64,000 nucleotides of DNA from Cerasicoccus maritimus. GTDB lineage: Bacteria; Verrucomicrobiota; Verrucomicrobiia; Opitutales; Cerasicoccaceae. A program made the translations under genes and the position numbers. The stretch is taken from the NCBI GenBank assembly GCA_031296935.1, contig JAVDPD010000025.1, positions 22,818-86,817 of the forward strand, written 5' to 3'. How positions within the stretch are numbered: the first letter of the stretch is position 1; every line of letters starts with the position of its first letter. Under the pieces are notes generated by a model that was not told the origin of the DNA, made no database searches, and saw only the letters and a program-made list of their open reading frames with translations. Shown piece after piece: positions 29,777 through 38,883 of this stretch.

Positions 29777-32512
29777 TTACTCGCTGATTGAGCGACCTAC
29801 GCCACCACCGGGAGTAACCACCACCGGGCTCTGGAATAGCGAGTTGGCTTCAACCGTGCCAATGGACTGGCGAGCCGGCGAGCCCCCGGGGGAGATCAAG
29901 TTGGCAGTAACGAAGATCAGGAGATTGCGCTTTTGAGCGGTTTCACCCTTGTTCATGAACAAACGTCCGAGGAACGGAATGTCGCCGAGAACTGGCACCT
30001 TGTCTTCGATCGTCTTGATCTCTTCGCGGGTCAAACCACCGATAACCACTGTGGCACCATCGAAGATCGTGACTTCGGTGCGAACTTCGCGAGTGGAGAA
30101 AATCGGCTGATAAAAACCGGAAGGAACCGTAACCGTGGTGCCGCTGGCAATAGCGACGGACGGACCGCCATATTCCACAAAGCCTTCGAACTCAGTAACA
30201 CGAGGCTCAAGCTTGAGAGAAATATTGTCATTTTCTTCAACGGTTGGCGTGACTTCCATTTCCACACCAACATTGCGGACTGAGAAGTCTTGCGGTGTGC
30301 CTGCGGTAATTGCTACCGCAGCGGAACCACCAGTGCCACTGTCATCACCACCCGCTTGCGACACTTCAGCTTCGATGTCTCCATAGTTTTCTGGATAGCG
30401 GAGTTCTTGAGCAACCACGATCTGCGCGGTGCGGCCAGAGAGAACGGTCAGCTTAGGAGCGCTAAGAAGGTCACTGCCTTCCTGGCGAGCAAGAGCATTT
30501 ACGGAAACGCTCACATCCACACCTTCAACGATGCCCATGAACGAACCGGCAACGCCACCCAAGGCACCAAGATCGATAATATTCGGTATCTGAGGTGCGC
30601 CTGCCGGCGTGGCAACTCCGTTGATGGTAAAATCGGACTCCTCGGTCTGAGTGCTGAAGACACTCGCCAAAGTTTGGTTATTCGTGCTGACATACTTCTC
30701 AGTCGGATTATTCGGATTGCTGATGCCCCAGTTGAAGCCGAGTTCGTCAAGGTTACCTTGGATGACATCGAGGAACTTCGCTTCGATTTCAACCTGCTTG
30801 GTTTGGTCGTAGCGGCGCAGGATGTTGCGCATTTTCTCGAGGTTCTTCGGGGACTGAGTGACGATCAACTGAGTGCCGTCAAACACGAGGCTGGCACCTG
30901 GTTCTTCGAAGTTGATGCCAGCGCGCTGGAAGAAGTCGCGGATGGATTCTTCTTCGTCGCCGCCAGAAGGACCGCTAGAAGCAACAGGTGTTGCAAACGG
31001 GTCGCTCACAGCTGAAGCGGAGCCACCGCCGCCGCCACCGCCACCGGTCAGGCGAATGATGGTCTGGCGACCAATCGGGAAGAACTCAGTTTCGAGCAAG
31101 CCGCCGCCAGTGGTGTCACCGGGGGAAACAATCACGGTTTCGTCGCTAACGTCCCAGGTGAAACCAACAGACTCCGTGGTGAAGTCGAGAATGCGGTCGA
31201 GGGAGAGGCTACGCAGGGTGATGTTGACCATCGGGTCGCGGCCCTGATTGTTGAAGAGAACAATGTTTACGCCACGGTCCTTATCAGCAACGTCAACGGC
31301 CGGATCATACTCAACCGACAGTTCGGAAAGGGTTTCGATCACGCGGGAGAGCGGAACGCTGGAGAAGCTGACACGTGGGATGTAGATTGACTTCAGTTTC
31401 TCTTGAATAGGGTCAGTGACCTTTTCAAGCTCTCCACCTCCATCGATGTCATAAACCTGCGGACGCTGCCAGCCACGAGCGACTTCTTCGAGCATCTGGT
31501 CGCGGGTCTTACCATGATCGAGCCATGCGGATTTACGCAGTTGCTGCATGATTTCCATCTGCAGGGACTTTGCTTCGGCATTGATGGGGTCGCGGGCTTC
31601 CACCTCACGCAGCTTGCTTTGAGCACCAGCATAGTCACCGTAAAGCATCATCGCGCGGGCAGTCACCAGAAGTTGATCGGTTACGTTTACGCGCTCGACA
31701 TAGTCAGGACTCAGCTTCTCCGGGTCTTGACGCCACGGATCCATCTTCAGTTCCTTCACCTTCTTCTCGTAATCAGCGAGGCGGTCGTCTTCACCGAGCG
31801 TATCACGATAAGCAAGGGCAGCGGCTTCCGCAGCAACTGCATTATGCTCTTTGAGCGCTTCTTCGCCTGCGGCGAGGATGATGTCACCGCGGGCGGTGCG
31901 CAAATCCTGGATAATAACCTCAGTCGCGGTAGATTCCGGGATAGATTCCTGAGCAGCCGCCAAAATTGCGTCTGCTTCGTCAGAACGACCATTTTCCACA
32001 AGAACTTCTGCATCGGCAATCGCCTGTTCGCCACGAGCAATTGCAGCCTGCTGTTCGGTTGCAGCAGCAGCCATCAAATAGTCAACGTCGTCGCCACCGG
32101 TAAGGATCACCTCCGTGGTCGTTTCAGTGCCATCACTGTTGCTCACGGAAACTACCGTAGTCGCATCTGTGGTTGCCACATTACTTGGGGTGTAGTCAGA
32201 TACATCAGCAGCTTGACCGTAAACAGTCGGCTGACCGGCGCCCTGACGCTCAATGTCCTTATTGACTGCATCAAGCAAGCGCTGCACATTCTGGTCGTCC
32301 GGATTCTTCCGAAGCAGTTCTTCCAGATTGGCCTTCGCGGTCATGAGTTCACCGGACTCACGGGCGCGAAGTGCGGTCGCCATTAGGCGGATTTTTTCTT
32401 GGGTTTCGCTGCTCTGAGCATGAACCTCAGAAGTACTGAGGCACGCCGATGCGACGAGCGTTGCAGCGGCGAAGGTTGAGGCGAAGCGATGGAGTTTCCG
32501 GAGTCGTTTCAT
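29777..32512 (-). CDS. Type IV pilus secretin (PilQ/GspD-like; Amuc_1098 type)
   Basis: An outer-membrane secretin of 911 residues with a signal peptide ending near VHAQ. The N-terminal 300 residues are helical, TPR-like and rich in Ala/Glu (for example LRARESGELMTAKANLEELL). They are followed by secretin N-domains (about 370-620, with GGGGGGGSASAVSD as a linker) and the C-terminal secretin pore domain (about 640-880: SVNALARQEGSDLLSAPKLTVLSG, then VVIGGLTREE and VPVLGDIPFLGRLF). It is the last gene of five on this strand. The TTG further upstream is a poorer start than ATG 32512, which directly precedes the signal peptide. In Akkermansia the same position holds the Amuc_1098 secretin. Confidence 0.92.
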   Translation of the reverse strand: MKRLRKLHRFASTFAAATLVASACLSTSEVHAQSSETQEKIRLMATALRARESGELMTAKANLEELLRKNPDDQNVQRLLDAVNKDIERQGAGQPTVYGQAADVSDYTPSNVATTDATTVVSVSNSDGTETTTEVILTGGDDVDYLMAAAATEQQAAIARGEQAIADAEVLVENGRSDEADAILAAAQESIPESTATEVIIQDLRTARGDIILAAGEEALKEHNAVAAEAAALAYRDTLGEDDRLADYEKKVKELKMDPWRQDPEKLSPDYVERVNVTDQLLVTARAMMLYGDYAGAQSKLREVEARDPINAEAKSLQMEIMQQLRKSAWLDHGKTRDQMLEEVARGWQRPQVYDIDGGGELEKVTDPIQEKLKSIYIPRVSFSSVPLSRVIETLSELSVEYDPAVDVADKDRGVNIVLFNNQGRDPMVNITLRSLSLDRILDFTTESVGFTWDVSDETVIVSPGDTTGGGLLETEFFPIGRQTIIRLTGGGGGGGGSASAVSDPFATPVASSGPSGGDEEESIRDFFQRAGINFEEPGASLVFDGTQLIVTQSPKNLEKMRNILRRYDQTKQVEIEAKFLDVIQGNLDELGFNWGISNPNNPTEKYVSTNNQTLASVFSTQTEESDFTINGVATPAGAPQIPNIIDLGALGGVAGSFMGIVEGVDVSVSVNALARQEGSDLLSAPKLTVLSGRTAQIVVAQELRYPENYGDIEAEVSQAGGDDSGTGGSAAVAITAGTPQDFSVRNVGVEMEVTPTVEENDNISLKLEPRVTEFEGFVEYGGPSVAIASGTTVTVPSGFYQPIFSTREVRTEVTIFDGATVVIGGLTREEIKTIEDKVPVLGDIPFLGRLFMNKGETAQKRNLLIFVTANLISPGGSPARQSIGTVEANSLFQSPVVVTPGGGVGRSISE

Positions 32513-32582
32513 GGTTCTTAAGTTAGCAGGCAACGGCAAGTCATTGCGCGTCGATCTTCAAATTTGCAATTAGGAGTATCAC

Positions 32583-33503
32583 TTAATTTTGGAAAATACT
32601 GTCAAAAAGGCCGGAATTTTCTTCCGCCGGTCCAGATTCTTCCGAGGACTCAGTTTCCAGTGAAGCACTGGGCTCAGAGGAAACTGCATTAGCAACGTTT
32701 AGGGTTTCAGTTTTGGTGGGACTGTCATCAGCAAACGTTTTTTCGACGGTTGCCGTTTGGTTGTCAAAATCAAAGTCAAGTAATTTGAATGTTACATCGC
32801 CCACCGTTTTGCTTTGGCCGACCTCCTCCCAGAGAATCATGTCATCACCATAGATGTCGTAATTTTGGAAGGTTAGTTTGTAAGAATTCGGAACATAAAG
32901 GCGTTCTGCAGTCGTTAGAACAATCAGCTCGCCGCTTTCGCCATCCTTGATGGTCACGCGAGGAACGAGGCTAATCAGACCCTGATCATCTACGACTCTG
33001 TTGACCTCAAAGTCGATGATTTCCACATTGTGCTCGGGGAACTTGTCACCCACCTTGCCGCGAAACGCTTCATTACTATTGTAGTCAAAGAGAGAAACGG
33101 TCGCGTCCTTGAAGTCGCCCGAGAGCGCTTCAAAGTAAGCTTCTAGCTGAATGCGGAATAGCTCCTGCTCAACGCCAAGAAACGTAATGCCAAATGGCGG
33201 CGGAGGCGGCGTGCTACCGGGCGCTTCGAAGATAAATTTGCCTTCCTTGGCATCCCACCAGATTTTGGGCGGCGTAAAGACGTCATACTTTTCACGCTTG
33301 GCTTCGTCTTGTGGGATAGGGTCGCCCCACTCTGCTGTGGACGAAGAAAAATCAGCTACTTCCAGTGAGGAATAATCATCGCCAAAAGGCTGCTTGCTCG
33401 CATCACTATTAGCCGAGGCTTTTTGCGTGGCGTAAAATGCTCCACTACCTGCAAGCGCGAGGACGCCCACAGCGAGGATGATTTTGTCGTAAAAGGCATT
33501 CAT
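32583..33503 (-). CDS. Type IV pilus accessory protein (PilP-position; Amuc_1099 type)
   Basis: A 306-residue single-pass protein: membrane segment at about 8-27 (IILAVGVLALAGSGAFYATQ), Pro-rich linker, then two or more small beta domains (about 100-250, for example FGITFLGVEQELFRIQLEA). Its acidic Ser/Glu-rich tail is disordered. Sequence alone gives no sure family, but its place between the PilO-like gene and the secretin corresponds to pilP, which links the inner-membrane PilMNO ring to the secretin. In Akkermansia the gene in this place is Amuc_1099. The stop-to-start gap to the upstream gene is a single base, so they are co-translated. Confidence 0.7.
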   Translation of the reverse strand: MNAFYDKIILAVGVLALAGSGAFYATQKASANSDASKQPFGDDYSSLEVADFSSSTAEWGDPIPQDEAKREKYDVFTPPKIWWDAKEGKFIFEAPGSTPPPPPFGITFLGVEQELFRIQLEAYFEALSGDFKDATVSLFDYNSNEAFRGKVGDKFPEHNVEIIDFEVNRVVDDQGLISLVPRVTIKDGESGELIVLTTAERLYVPNSYKLTFQNYDIYGDDMILWEEVGQSKTVGDVTFKLLDFDFDNQTATVEKTFADDSPTKTETLNVANAVSSEPSASLETESSEESGPAEENSGLFDSIFQN

Positions 33504-33504
33504 C

Positions 33505-34590
33505 TTATAGCTCCTCCTCTCCGTTGAGGGCGTCTGCGGAAGTTGCAGATTTGTCAGTCAGTTTCACCGTGATGTATTCAAGCACGACGGTGAATTCAGA
33601 AACGTTGTCTTCCACGATTGGCTCGCGATCCACTGCTGGCTTGTCCTCAGGCTTATCCTCGGTCACGCCAAAAGCGCCGAAGATGGACATGGGATCGTTC
33701 TTGGCTGCTGTGGAAGCGGTCTTCGTCACATTATCACCTACTGGCACAACTTCGACCGAACGGACAACCAACGGAATTTCGAACTCCTCGATCTGCTTCA
33801 GGAAGGAGCGCAGGTTTTCGGTAATTCCGGTGAAGACAATCTTAAACGGTAGTGTTTCCACGGCACCATCCACCTTGGCCGACTCAGTGCCGATTCGGAA
33901 TTCATCCGCTTTCATGGATGGGCCACTATTCGCGCTGATCCGACCGCTTGTAGGCTTTGGAGCCATCAGAGCTTCGATTTCCGCTGGACTGCGACTAACC
34001 GATACGATGCCAACCGGGCTCGTATTGAAAAGCTTGCGGAGGATGTAAGTCAAAATTTCCTTCTGCTGATTTACCTGAGCGACATCGTCATCCGCAGGCG
34101 GCTCACCAGAGTCGATATAGCGACTGAAGCCAAAGGCGAAGTCGGCCGGAATAGTGGTGCTGGGCAAAGGCTTACCGGAAGCTTCGAGCTTTTCAATTTC
34201 AGCCTGGCTGACGTTGATCGGAACGGTGCGGGAAGCTACCTGGGCGAACTCCTTGCTGTAGGCGCGGAGTTGGAACAGCATTTGAGTGCCACTGGTCGGC
34301 GCAGTCGCCTTGAGTAAATTAGGCTTGGCCCCGAGCGTCGATTTGACACGTGCGTCGAGCGCCTTGGTCAGCAAGTCTACATTCTTTTCGGCGGCCTCCA
34401 GATTTGCCTGAGTCGGTGCCGGGCTGAGCGAGAGAGCCATATTCAGCTGACTCGCAGCGGATTTAACTGCTTTCTTTTCTTTGTCCACCTGGCCCTTCAA
34501 GACGAAGAACATGGCGATACCGCCGATGAACAGCAGTATGAACAACACGACCAACGCGCTGAATACCGGGTTCTGTTTCAATTTATTCAT
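33505..34590 (-). CDS. Inner-membrane pilus protein, PilO-position (Amuc_1100 type)
   Basis: A 361-residue protein with a short cytoplasmic start, one membrane helix (about 9-31, FSALVVLFILLFIGGIAMFFVLK), a coiled-coil (about 32-85) and a ferredoxin-like/PilO-type domain (about 200-300, with FKIVFTGITENLRSFLKQIE). That architecture is shared by PilO and by Amuc_1100 of Akkermansia, the pilus-associated protein known for effects on host immunity and metabolism. Homology to Amuc_1100 is inferred from gene order and architecture, not an alignment. It lies 6 bp after the PilM-like gene. Confidence 0.75.
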   Translation of the reverse strand: MNKLKQNPVFSALVVLFILLFIGGIAMFFVLKGQVDKEKKAVKSAASQLNMALSLSPAPTQANLEAAEKNVDLLTKALDARVKSTLGAKPNLLKATAPTSGTQMLFQLRAYSKEFAQVASRTVPINVSQAEIEKLEASGKPLPSTTIPADFAFGFSRYIDSGEPPADDDVAQVNQQKEILTYILRKLFNTSPVGIVSVSRSPAEIEALMAPKPTSGRISANSGPSMKADEFRIGTESAKVDGAVETLPFKIVFTGITENLRSFLKQIEEFEIPLVVRSVEVVPVGDNVTKTASTAAKNDPMSIFGAFGVTEDKPEDKPAVDREPIVEDNVSEFTVVLEYITVKLTDKSATSADALNGEEEL

Positions 34591-34596
34591 GTGGAC

Positions 34597-36237
34597 TTAA
34601 AGAGGACGTTCGGGGTTGATGACCAAAGAGAAATCGAACTTCAGGATGCGTGGGTTGCTATCATCAAAAGATTGGTCCTTCACATCACTGATAAATTCTG
34701 AAGCTTTGAAGCTTTCCAGTAGTTGATTCACACGCTGATAGGCCTGGTCGTAACTCTGAGTCGGATTTTCCGGGTCCCAGTTCTTAATGAGTAGACGACC
34801 CGATAGATCGAGGTTACCAGAAGCAGCGCGGTCGAGTTTCAAATCTTCAAGCCAGACGTCCTGGACGGCTTGCAGGCGCTCCTGCAAATCGCCGAAGAAA
34901 GCAATCCAGTTGGAACGGGAATTCACCAAACCTTCGAGGTCGGCGATGTTCGCCTTAAGTGCCTTGGCTTTGCTCTCAAGTTCGAGGATCTCGGCGTGCG
35001 TGCTTTGCAGCGACTGCACCGGCATCTTGAGCTCCTTAACTTGCCCGGAATAAGTGTCCTTCGCCTGCAATTGGCCCAGAATCGGTGGAACCGTGGCCAG
35101 CGCAAGGCAGGCGGCACCGATCAAAATAAATGGCTTCTGCTTGGCAAAGCGCATTTTGTCAGCCAACTGCTGCGGAAGCAGGTTGATGCTCACTGCCTCA
35201 GGATCGGTCATGCGCGCGGCCTCGCCGACGACCTCACTGAGCACGTGTTGATGTTCTTCCAGGTAGATTGCGTCAACGCCGTTGCCTACTTCGATGCCCG
35301 AGATCGGATCGAAGAACTGCACCGGCATGCGCTGGGATTGCTCAAGCTGCTCGGCCAGACCAGGAAGCAAGGAACCACGGCCAGTCAAAAGGATGCGCTT
35401 CGGCGCAGCGGCGCTGCGCTGACGGCGGTAGTTGACGATGGAACGCGTGATTTCCTGGCTAAGCTTCTTTTGGAAATTCTGAGCGTTGGTCTGCAAAACC
35501 TGTGCACTGGGGTCATCCGCATCAATGCTCGTTTGACCGGAGAAGAACGCGATTTTGATCTGCTCGGCGTCAACGAAGCTCTTGCCGAGACTGTCCGCCA
35601 AATTCTGGGTCAGCGTGTTGCCGCCCAGCGTAATGTTGCGGATAAAGAAGCCCTGCTCGTTGATGAAGAGCAGATTCGAGGAGCGGGCACCAATGTTGAT
35701 CAGCAGGGTGTCCTCTTCGTCTCCCGGATACGACACTTTGTAAGCGTTGTAGTCCAGGATCGATGCGGCTTCCACGTCAAGCGGAGTGATGCCGGTCTTG
35801 CGCATGTCCGTGCAAAAGCCGTTAATCACATCACTCTTGACGGCGATGACAACCACTTCGGTTTCCACGCCGTCATCGGCGATCACCTGGTGGTCCCAGA
35901 CAACTTCATTCAGCGGGAATGGAATTTTCTGCTGCGCCTCAAAAGCAATGATCTGAGCCCGTTTGGACTCATCAACGTGCGGCACGTTGATAAGCTTCGT
36001 AAGTAGCTGGTAGCCGGGAACAATCAGCGAAGCCTTGTCTCCGCCCTTAACCTGACTCTTGACGCTGCGCACCGCATCCAAGACAGCTGGCAGCCAGCCA
36101 TTTTCGTCAGTGAGGTCGTATTCAAGATCTTGTTGGGCGAAGCCTTCCAGCACTAAGCCGTTGTTGCGTTCGCTAAAAACCGAAGCGGTCACGTGACCGG
36201 CTCCGCAGTTAATTATTAGTTTCTTAGCAGCGCTCAT
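34597..36237 (-). CDS. PilM-PilN fusion protein of the type IV pilus inner-membrane platform (Amuc_1101 type)
   Basis: A 546-residue protein. Residues 1-360 form an actin-like PilM/FtsA fold: ATP-site segments INCGAGHVTASVFS at the N-terminus, LLINIGARSSNLLF (about 183-196) and RILLTGRGSLLPGL (about 280-293). At about 369-388 there is a membrane helix (PFILIGAACLALATVPPILG), then a coiled-coil (about 395-450) and a small alpha/beta domain, which is the layout of PilN. PilM and PilN are separate proteins in Proteobacteria, so this is a natural fusion of the cytoplasmic ring protein to its membrane partner. Amuc_1101 occupies the same place in Akkermansia. Confidence 0.85.
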   Translation of the reverse strand: MSAAKKLIINCGAGHVTASVFSERNNGLVLEGFAQQDLEYDLTDENGWLPAVLDAVRSVKSQVKGGDKASLIVPGYQLLTKLINVPHVDESKRAQIIAFEAQQKIPFPLNEVVWDHQVIADDGVETEVVVIAVKSDVINGFCTDMRKTGITPLDVEAASILDYNAYKVSYPGDEEDTLLINIGARSSNLLFINEQGFFIRNITLGGNTLTQNLADSLGKSFVDAEQIKIAFFSGQTSIDADDPSAQVLQTNAQNFQKKLSQEITRSIVNYRRQRSAAAPKRILLTGRGSLLPGLAEQLEQSQRMPVQFFDPISGIEVGNGVDAIYLEEHQHVLSEVVGEAARMTDPEAVSINLLPQQLADKMRFAKQKPFILIGAACLALATVPPILGQLQAKDTYSGQVKELKMPVQSLQSTHAEILELESKAKALKANIADLEGLVNSRSNWIAFFGDLQERLQAVQDVWLEDLKLDRAASGNLDLSGRLLIKNWDPENPTQSYDQAYQRVNQLLESFKASEFISDVKDQSFDDSNPRILKFDFSLVINPERPL

Positions 36238-36280
36238 GAACGAGGATAAGGGGCCATTTCAAAAAGGATTAATGTAGACG

Positions 36281-36306
36281 CAAGCGAGAACAAAAGCCTT
36301 CGCTTG
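36281..36306 (-). promoter_or_regulatory. Inverted repeat upstream of the PilM-like gene
   Basis: CAAGCGA (36281-36287) and TCGCTTG (36300-36306) pair perfectly around a 12-nt loop in the 94-bp gap between the first and second pilus genes. There is no T-tract. It may set relative expression of the two genes, or be chance. Confidence 0.3.
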
Positions 36307-36331
36307 CGAAACTTATATCACTAGCAGAGAA

Positions 36332-36955
36332 CTAATTCTCTTCAATTCTCACAAAAGGTGGGCGATTTTGCCCACTTTCGCGGTATCCGTTACCCGAGAG
36401 ATAGCCAGGCAACATAATGCCCTTGGTGGGGCTTCCTGCCATATTGCGCATCGAGGCAAGACTTTGGGGGTTCAGTGTCCGCGAAGCACGATTGCCGATG
36501 TTTTGTTCAGTCACAGGAATATCAGTGCCGTTCACCGCAAGATCGATCACCCAGTATTTGGGCTCCTTGCTAAGGTTGTCGCGTTGGGCAATGTCGTAAG
36601 GAATCCAGAACGCAATTTTGCGGGACTTCTTCACTTCCATGGTCGCAATCACCACGGACGCTTCATGAAAAATGAACGAGTCCTTACCGTCGGCAGGATT
36701 GGGATGCGGGTAGCCGACTAACAGTTTCACTTCAATGTTATCGACGTATTTGGGGTTGATGACACTGGGGTCATTCTTCGGATTCCCCATGGCCTCTACG
36801 TCGATTTCAACCATGTAATCGCCCCAAGGACGCTCCTTAGAGCCGAATTTGACGTTTTTGACAGTCACTCGGTCCGCCTGGGCATTTAGCTGCGACGCGG
36901 AGCCACCTATGATTAAAAATGCTAAGATAAAGAGAGAAGCTATACGGGGATGCAT
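36332..36955 (-). CDS. Exported protein at the head of the type IV pilus operon (Amuc_1102 position)
   Basis: A 207-residue protein with a signal peptide (MHPRIASLFILAFLIIGG, cleaved near LNAQA), which decides the ATG at 36955 over one 81 bp upstream. The mature part is beta-rich with alternating hydrophobic strands (about 25-125, for example RVTVKNVKFGSKERPWGDYM) and a Gly/Asn-rich end. I do not recognise the family. Order and strand relative to the next four genes match Amuc_1102, an OB-fold-like periplasmic protein, so a role in the pilus machine is likely by position only. Confidence 0.65.
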   Translation of the reverse strand: MHPRIASLFILAFLIIGGSASQLNAQADRVTVKNVKFGSKERPWGDYMVEIDVEAMGNPKNDPSVINPKYVDNIEVKLLVGYPHPNPADGKDSFIFHEASVVIATMEVKKSRKIAFWIPYDIAQRDNLSKEPKYWVIDLAVNGTDIPVTEQNIGNRASRTLNPQSLASMRNMAGSPTKGIMLPGYLSGNGYRESGQNRPPFVRIEEN

Positions 36956-37109
36956 CCTCGATGGTAAAAGAGAATCACGGAAGCGAATCAACAAGAAAAC
37001 GTAGGCAATCCCCATGTTGATGGAATATTTCGTCATTTTAATCCTCGATGTGACGAATATTTATGCAAAAACATTGCCGCAGCGGCCCGGAGGCATTCCG
37101 TTAGGCAAT

Positions 37110-37616
37110 GTGAGTGATTCAAGCCCTTCCCTCCCCTTCAAGATCAGCGTCCTCGTGTTTTTGCGTGGCCCCGATGGCCGCCTGCTCATGATTCAGCGCC
37201 GTAAATCGCCTAATTTCGGCTGCTGGAGCCCGATTGGCGGCAAGCTGGAAATGGCGATGGGAGAGTCTCCCTTCGAGTGCGCGGTGCGCGAAGTCGACGA
37301 GGAAGTCCGTTTAAAAATCACCACCGAAGACCTACATCTGTTTGGCTATGTCTCCGAGAAAGGCTTCGAGGGCAACGGCCACTGGCTCATGTTTCTCTTC
37401 GATTGCAAAGCAACGCTCCCCGCCCTGCCTGCCGAAATTGACGAGGGCCGTTTCGCGTTTTTCACCCGCGACGAGATCAACGAAATCAAAATCCCAGCCA
37501 CCGACCACCAGCTCGTTTGGCCCTACTACGACTCCCACCGCGAGCGGTTCGTGGCCCTGAGGGCTGATTGTCATCCCGAGCGAGATTTGGAAATTGTGGT
37601 TGAACAATCTATATAG
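37110..37616 (+). CDS. Nudix hydrolase
   Basis: A Nudix-fold hydrolase acting on a nucleoside diphosphate linked to another group. The Nudix box is present with the metal-binding REVDEE and the upstream Glu, but two residues are inserted after GGKLE and the Gly near the end of the box is Arg. The core starts at PFKISVLVFLRGPDGRLL. I prefer GTG 37110, which begins just before this core; the frame stays open to ATG 37014, which would add a 32-residue leader that looks non-coding and overlaps the divergent pilus promoter region. The substrate is unknown. Confidence 0.82.
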   Translation: MSDSSPSLPFKISVLVFLRGPDGRLLMIQRRKSPNFGCWSPIGGKLEMAMGESPFECAVREVDEEVRLKITTEDLHLFGYVSEKGFEGNGHWLMFLFDCKATLPALPAEIDEGRFAFFTRDEINEIKIPATDHQLVWPYYDSHRERFVALRADCHPERDLEIVVEQSI

Positions 37617-37715
37617 TTTGCGAAACTGCCCCGCTTTCGTCCACAACGCACACTCTATTGTGGCGCGGAAAATACTACTTTCACTAACATCACTCATCCG
37701 AACGCTCACCATACC

Positions 37716-38864
37716 GTGACTGCGAAAAAAAAGTCGAAAACATACACCAAGGCTGAACGCTGGCAGGACGTCGACGTCCACGAGCTGGCCAAGCTGGAGA
37801 TCAACCAACGCCTGAGCGCGGAAGAAAAAATCCGCCTGTTCACCGACATGGTGCGCATCCGCCGCTTTGAAGGCCGAAGCCTCCGCTCCTATCAGGAAGG
37901 CAAGATCGGCGGCTTCCTCCATCTTTACGAAGGCCAGGAAGCCTGCGCCGTCGGCACCATTTCCCTGCTCGGCGCAGACGACCACGTGATCACCGCCTAC
38001 CGCGACCACGGTCACGCCCTCGCCGTCGGCATGGGCATGAATGAGTGTATGGCCGAAATGTATGGCAAGCACACCGGCTGCTCCAAGGGTAAGGGCGGCT
38101 CGATGCACTTCTTTGCGCCGGACAAAAATTACTGGGGTGGCCACGGCATCGTCGGCGGCCAGATCCCGCTCGGCACCGGCCTCGCCTACGCCCTCAAGTA
38201 TCAGGGCAAGAAGGGTTGCTGCCTCGCCTACATGGGCGACGGCGCGATCAACCAGGGCGCAGTTCACGAAGCCTACAACTTGGCTTCGCTCTGGGACCTG
38301 CCCGTGATTTTCATCATCGAGAACAACGCGTACTCGATGGGCACCAGCCAGGCCCGCTCCTCCGCCTACCCGGAATGCCTCGCCCAGCGCGCCGAAGCCT
38401 ACGGCATGGATTGGGACACCGTGAACGGCAACATCCTTTACGACGTCCGCGCCAAGACCTACGAGGCCATCAAGCGTGCCCACGAAGAGTCCCGCCCGAC
38501 CGTTCTCGAAATCTTCACCTACCGCTACCGTGGTCACTCCGTGGCCGACGCCAATGCGGAGAAGTATCGTTCCAAGGACGAAATCGCCGACTACAAGGAA
38601 AACAAAGACCCGATCACCCTCCTGCGCAAGCAGCTCGTGGAAGAAGGCGTCCTGACCGAAGAACAGGCGAAGGAAATCGACAAAGCCGCCAACGCAGAGG
38701 CCACCGCTGCTGCTGAATTCGCGGACAAGTCCCCCTTCCCGCCCGCCGAATCCATCCTTGAGGACACCTACTGGAGCATGGACAACAAGGGCCAGGACCC
38801 GGCAATCGACGAACTCAACCAAGGCCGCTTCATCTTCGAAGACGGCGGTATCTTCGACAAGTAA
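37716..38864 (+). CDS. pdhA: Pyruvate dehydrogenase E1 component, alpha subunit
   Basis: The alpha subunit of the heterotetrameric, thiamine-diphosphate-dependent E1 that decarboxylates pyruvate and passes acetyl to lipoyl-E2. The TPP motif MGDGAINQGAVHEAYNLA (about 170-187) followed by LPVIFIIENN is complete, as are the phosphorylation-loop-like MGTSQAR and YRYRGHSVAD segments. The start is GTG with a Lys-rich beginning; the family core begins near residue 30. A 45-residue acidic C-terminal extension follows the core. pdhB comes 19 bp later in the same operon, and no E2 or E3 gene is adjacent. Confidence 0.95.
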   Translation: MTAKKKSKTYTKAERWQDVDVHELAKLEINQRLSAEEKIRLFTDMVRIRRFEGRSLRSYQEGKIGGFLHLYEGQEACAVGTISLLGADDHVITAYRDHGHALAVGMGMNECMAEMYGKHTGCSKGKGGSMHFFAPDKNYWGGHGIVGGQIPLGTGLAYALKYQGKKGCCLAYMGDGAINQGAVHEAYNLASLWDLPVIFIIENNAYSMGTSQARSSAYPECLAQRAEAYGMDWDTVNGNILYDVRAKTYEAIKRAHEESRPTVLEIFTYRYRGHSVADANAEKYRSKDEIADYKENKDPITLLRKQLVEEGVLTEEQAKEIDKAANAEATAAAEFADKSPFPPAESILEDTYWSMDNKGQDPAIDELNQGRFIFEDGGIFDK

Positions 38865-38883
38865 CCTTTAGACAGAACTAGCA

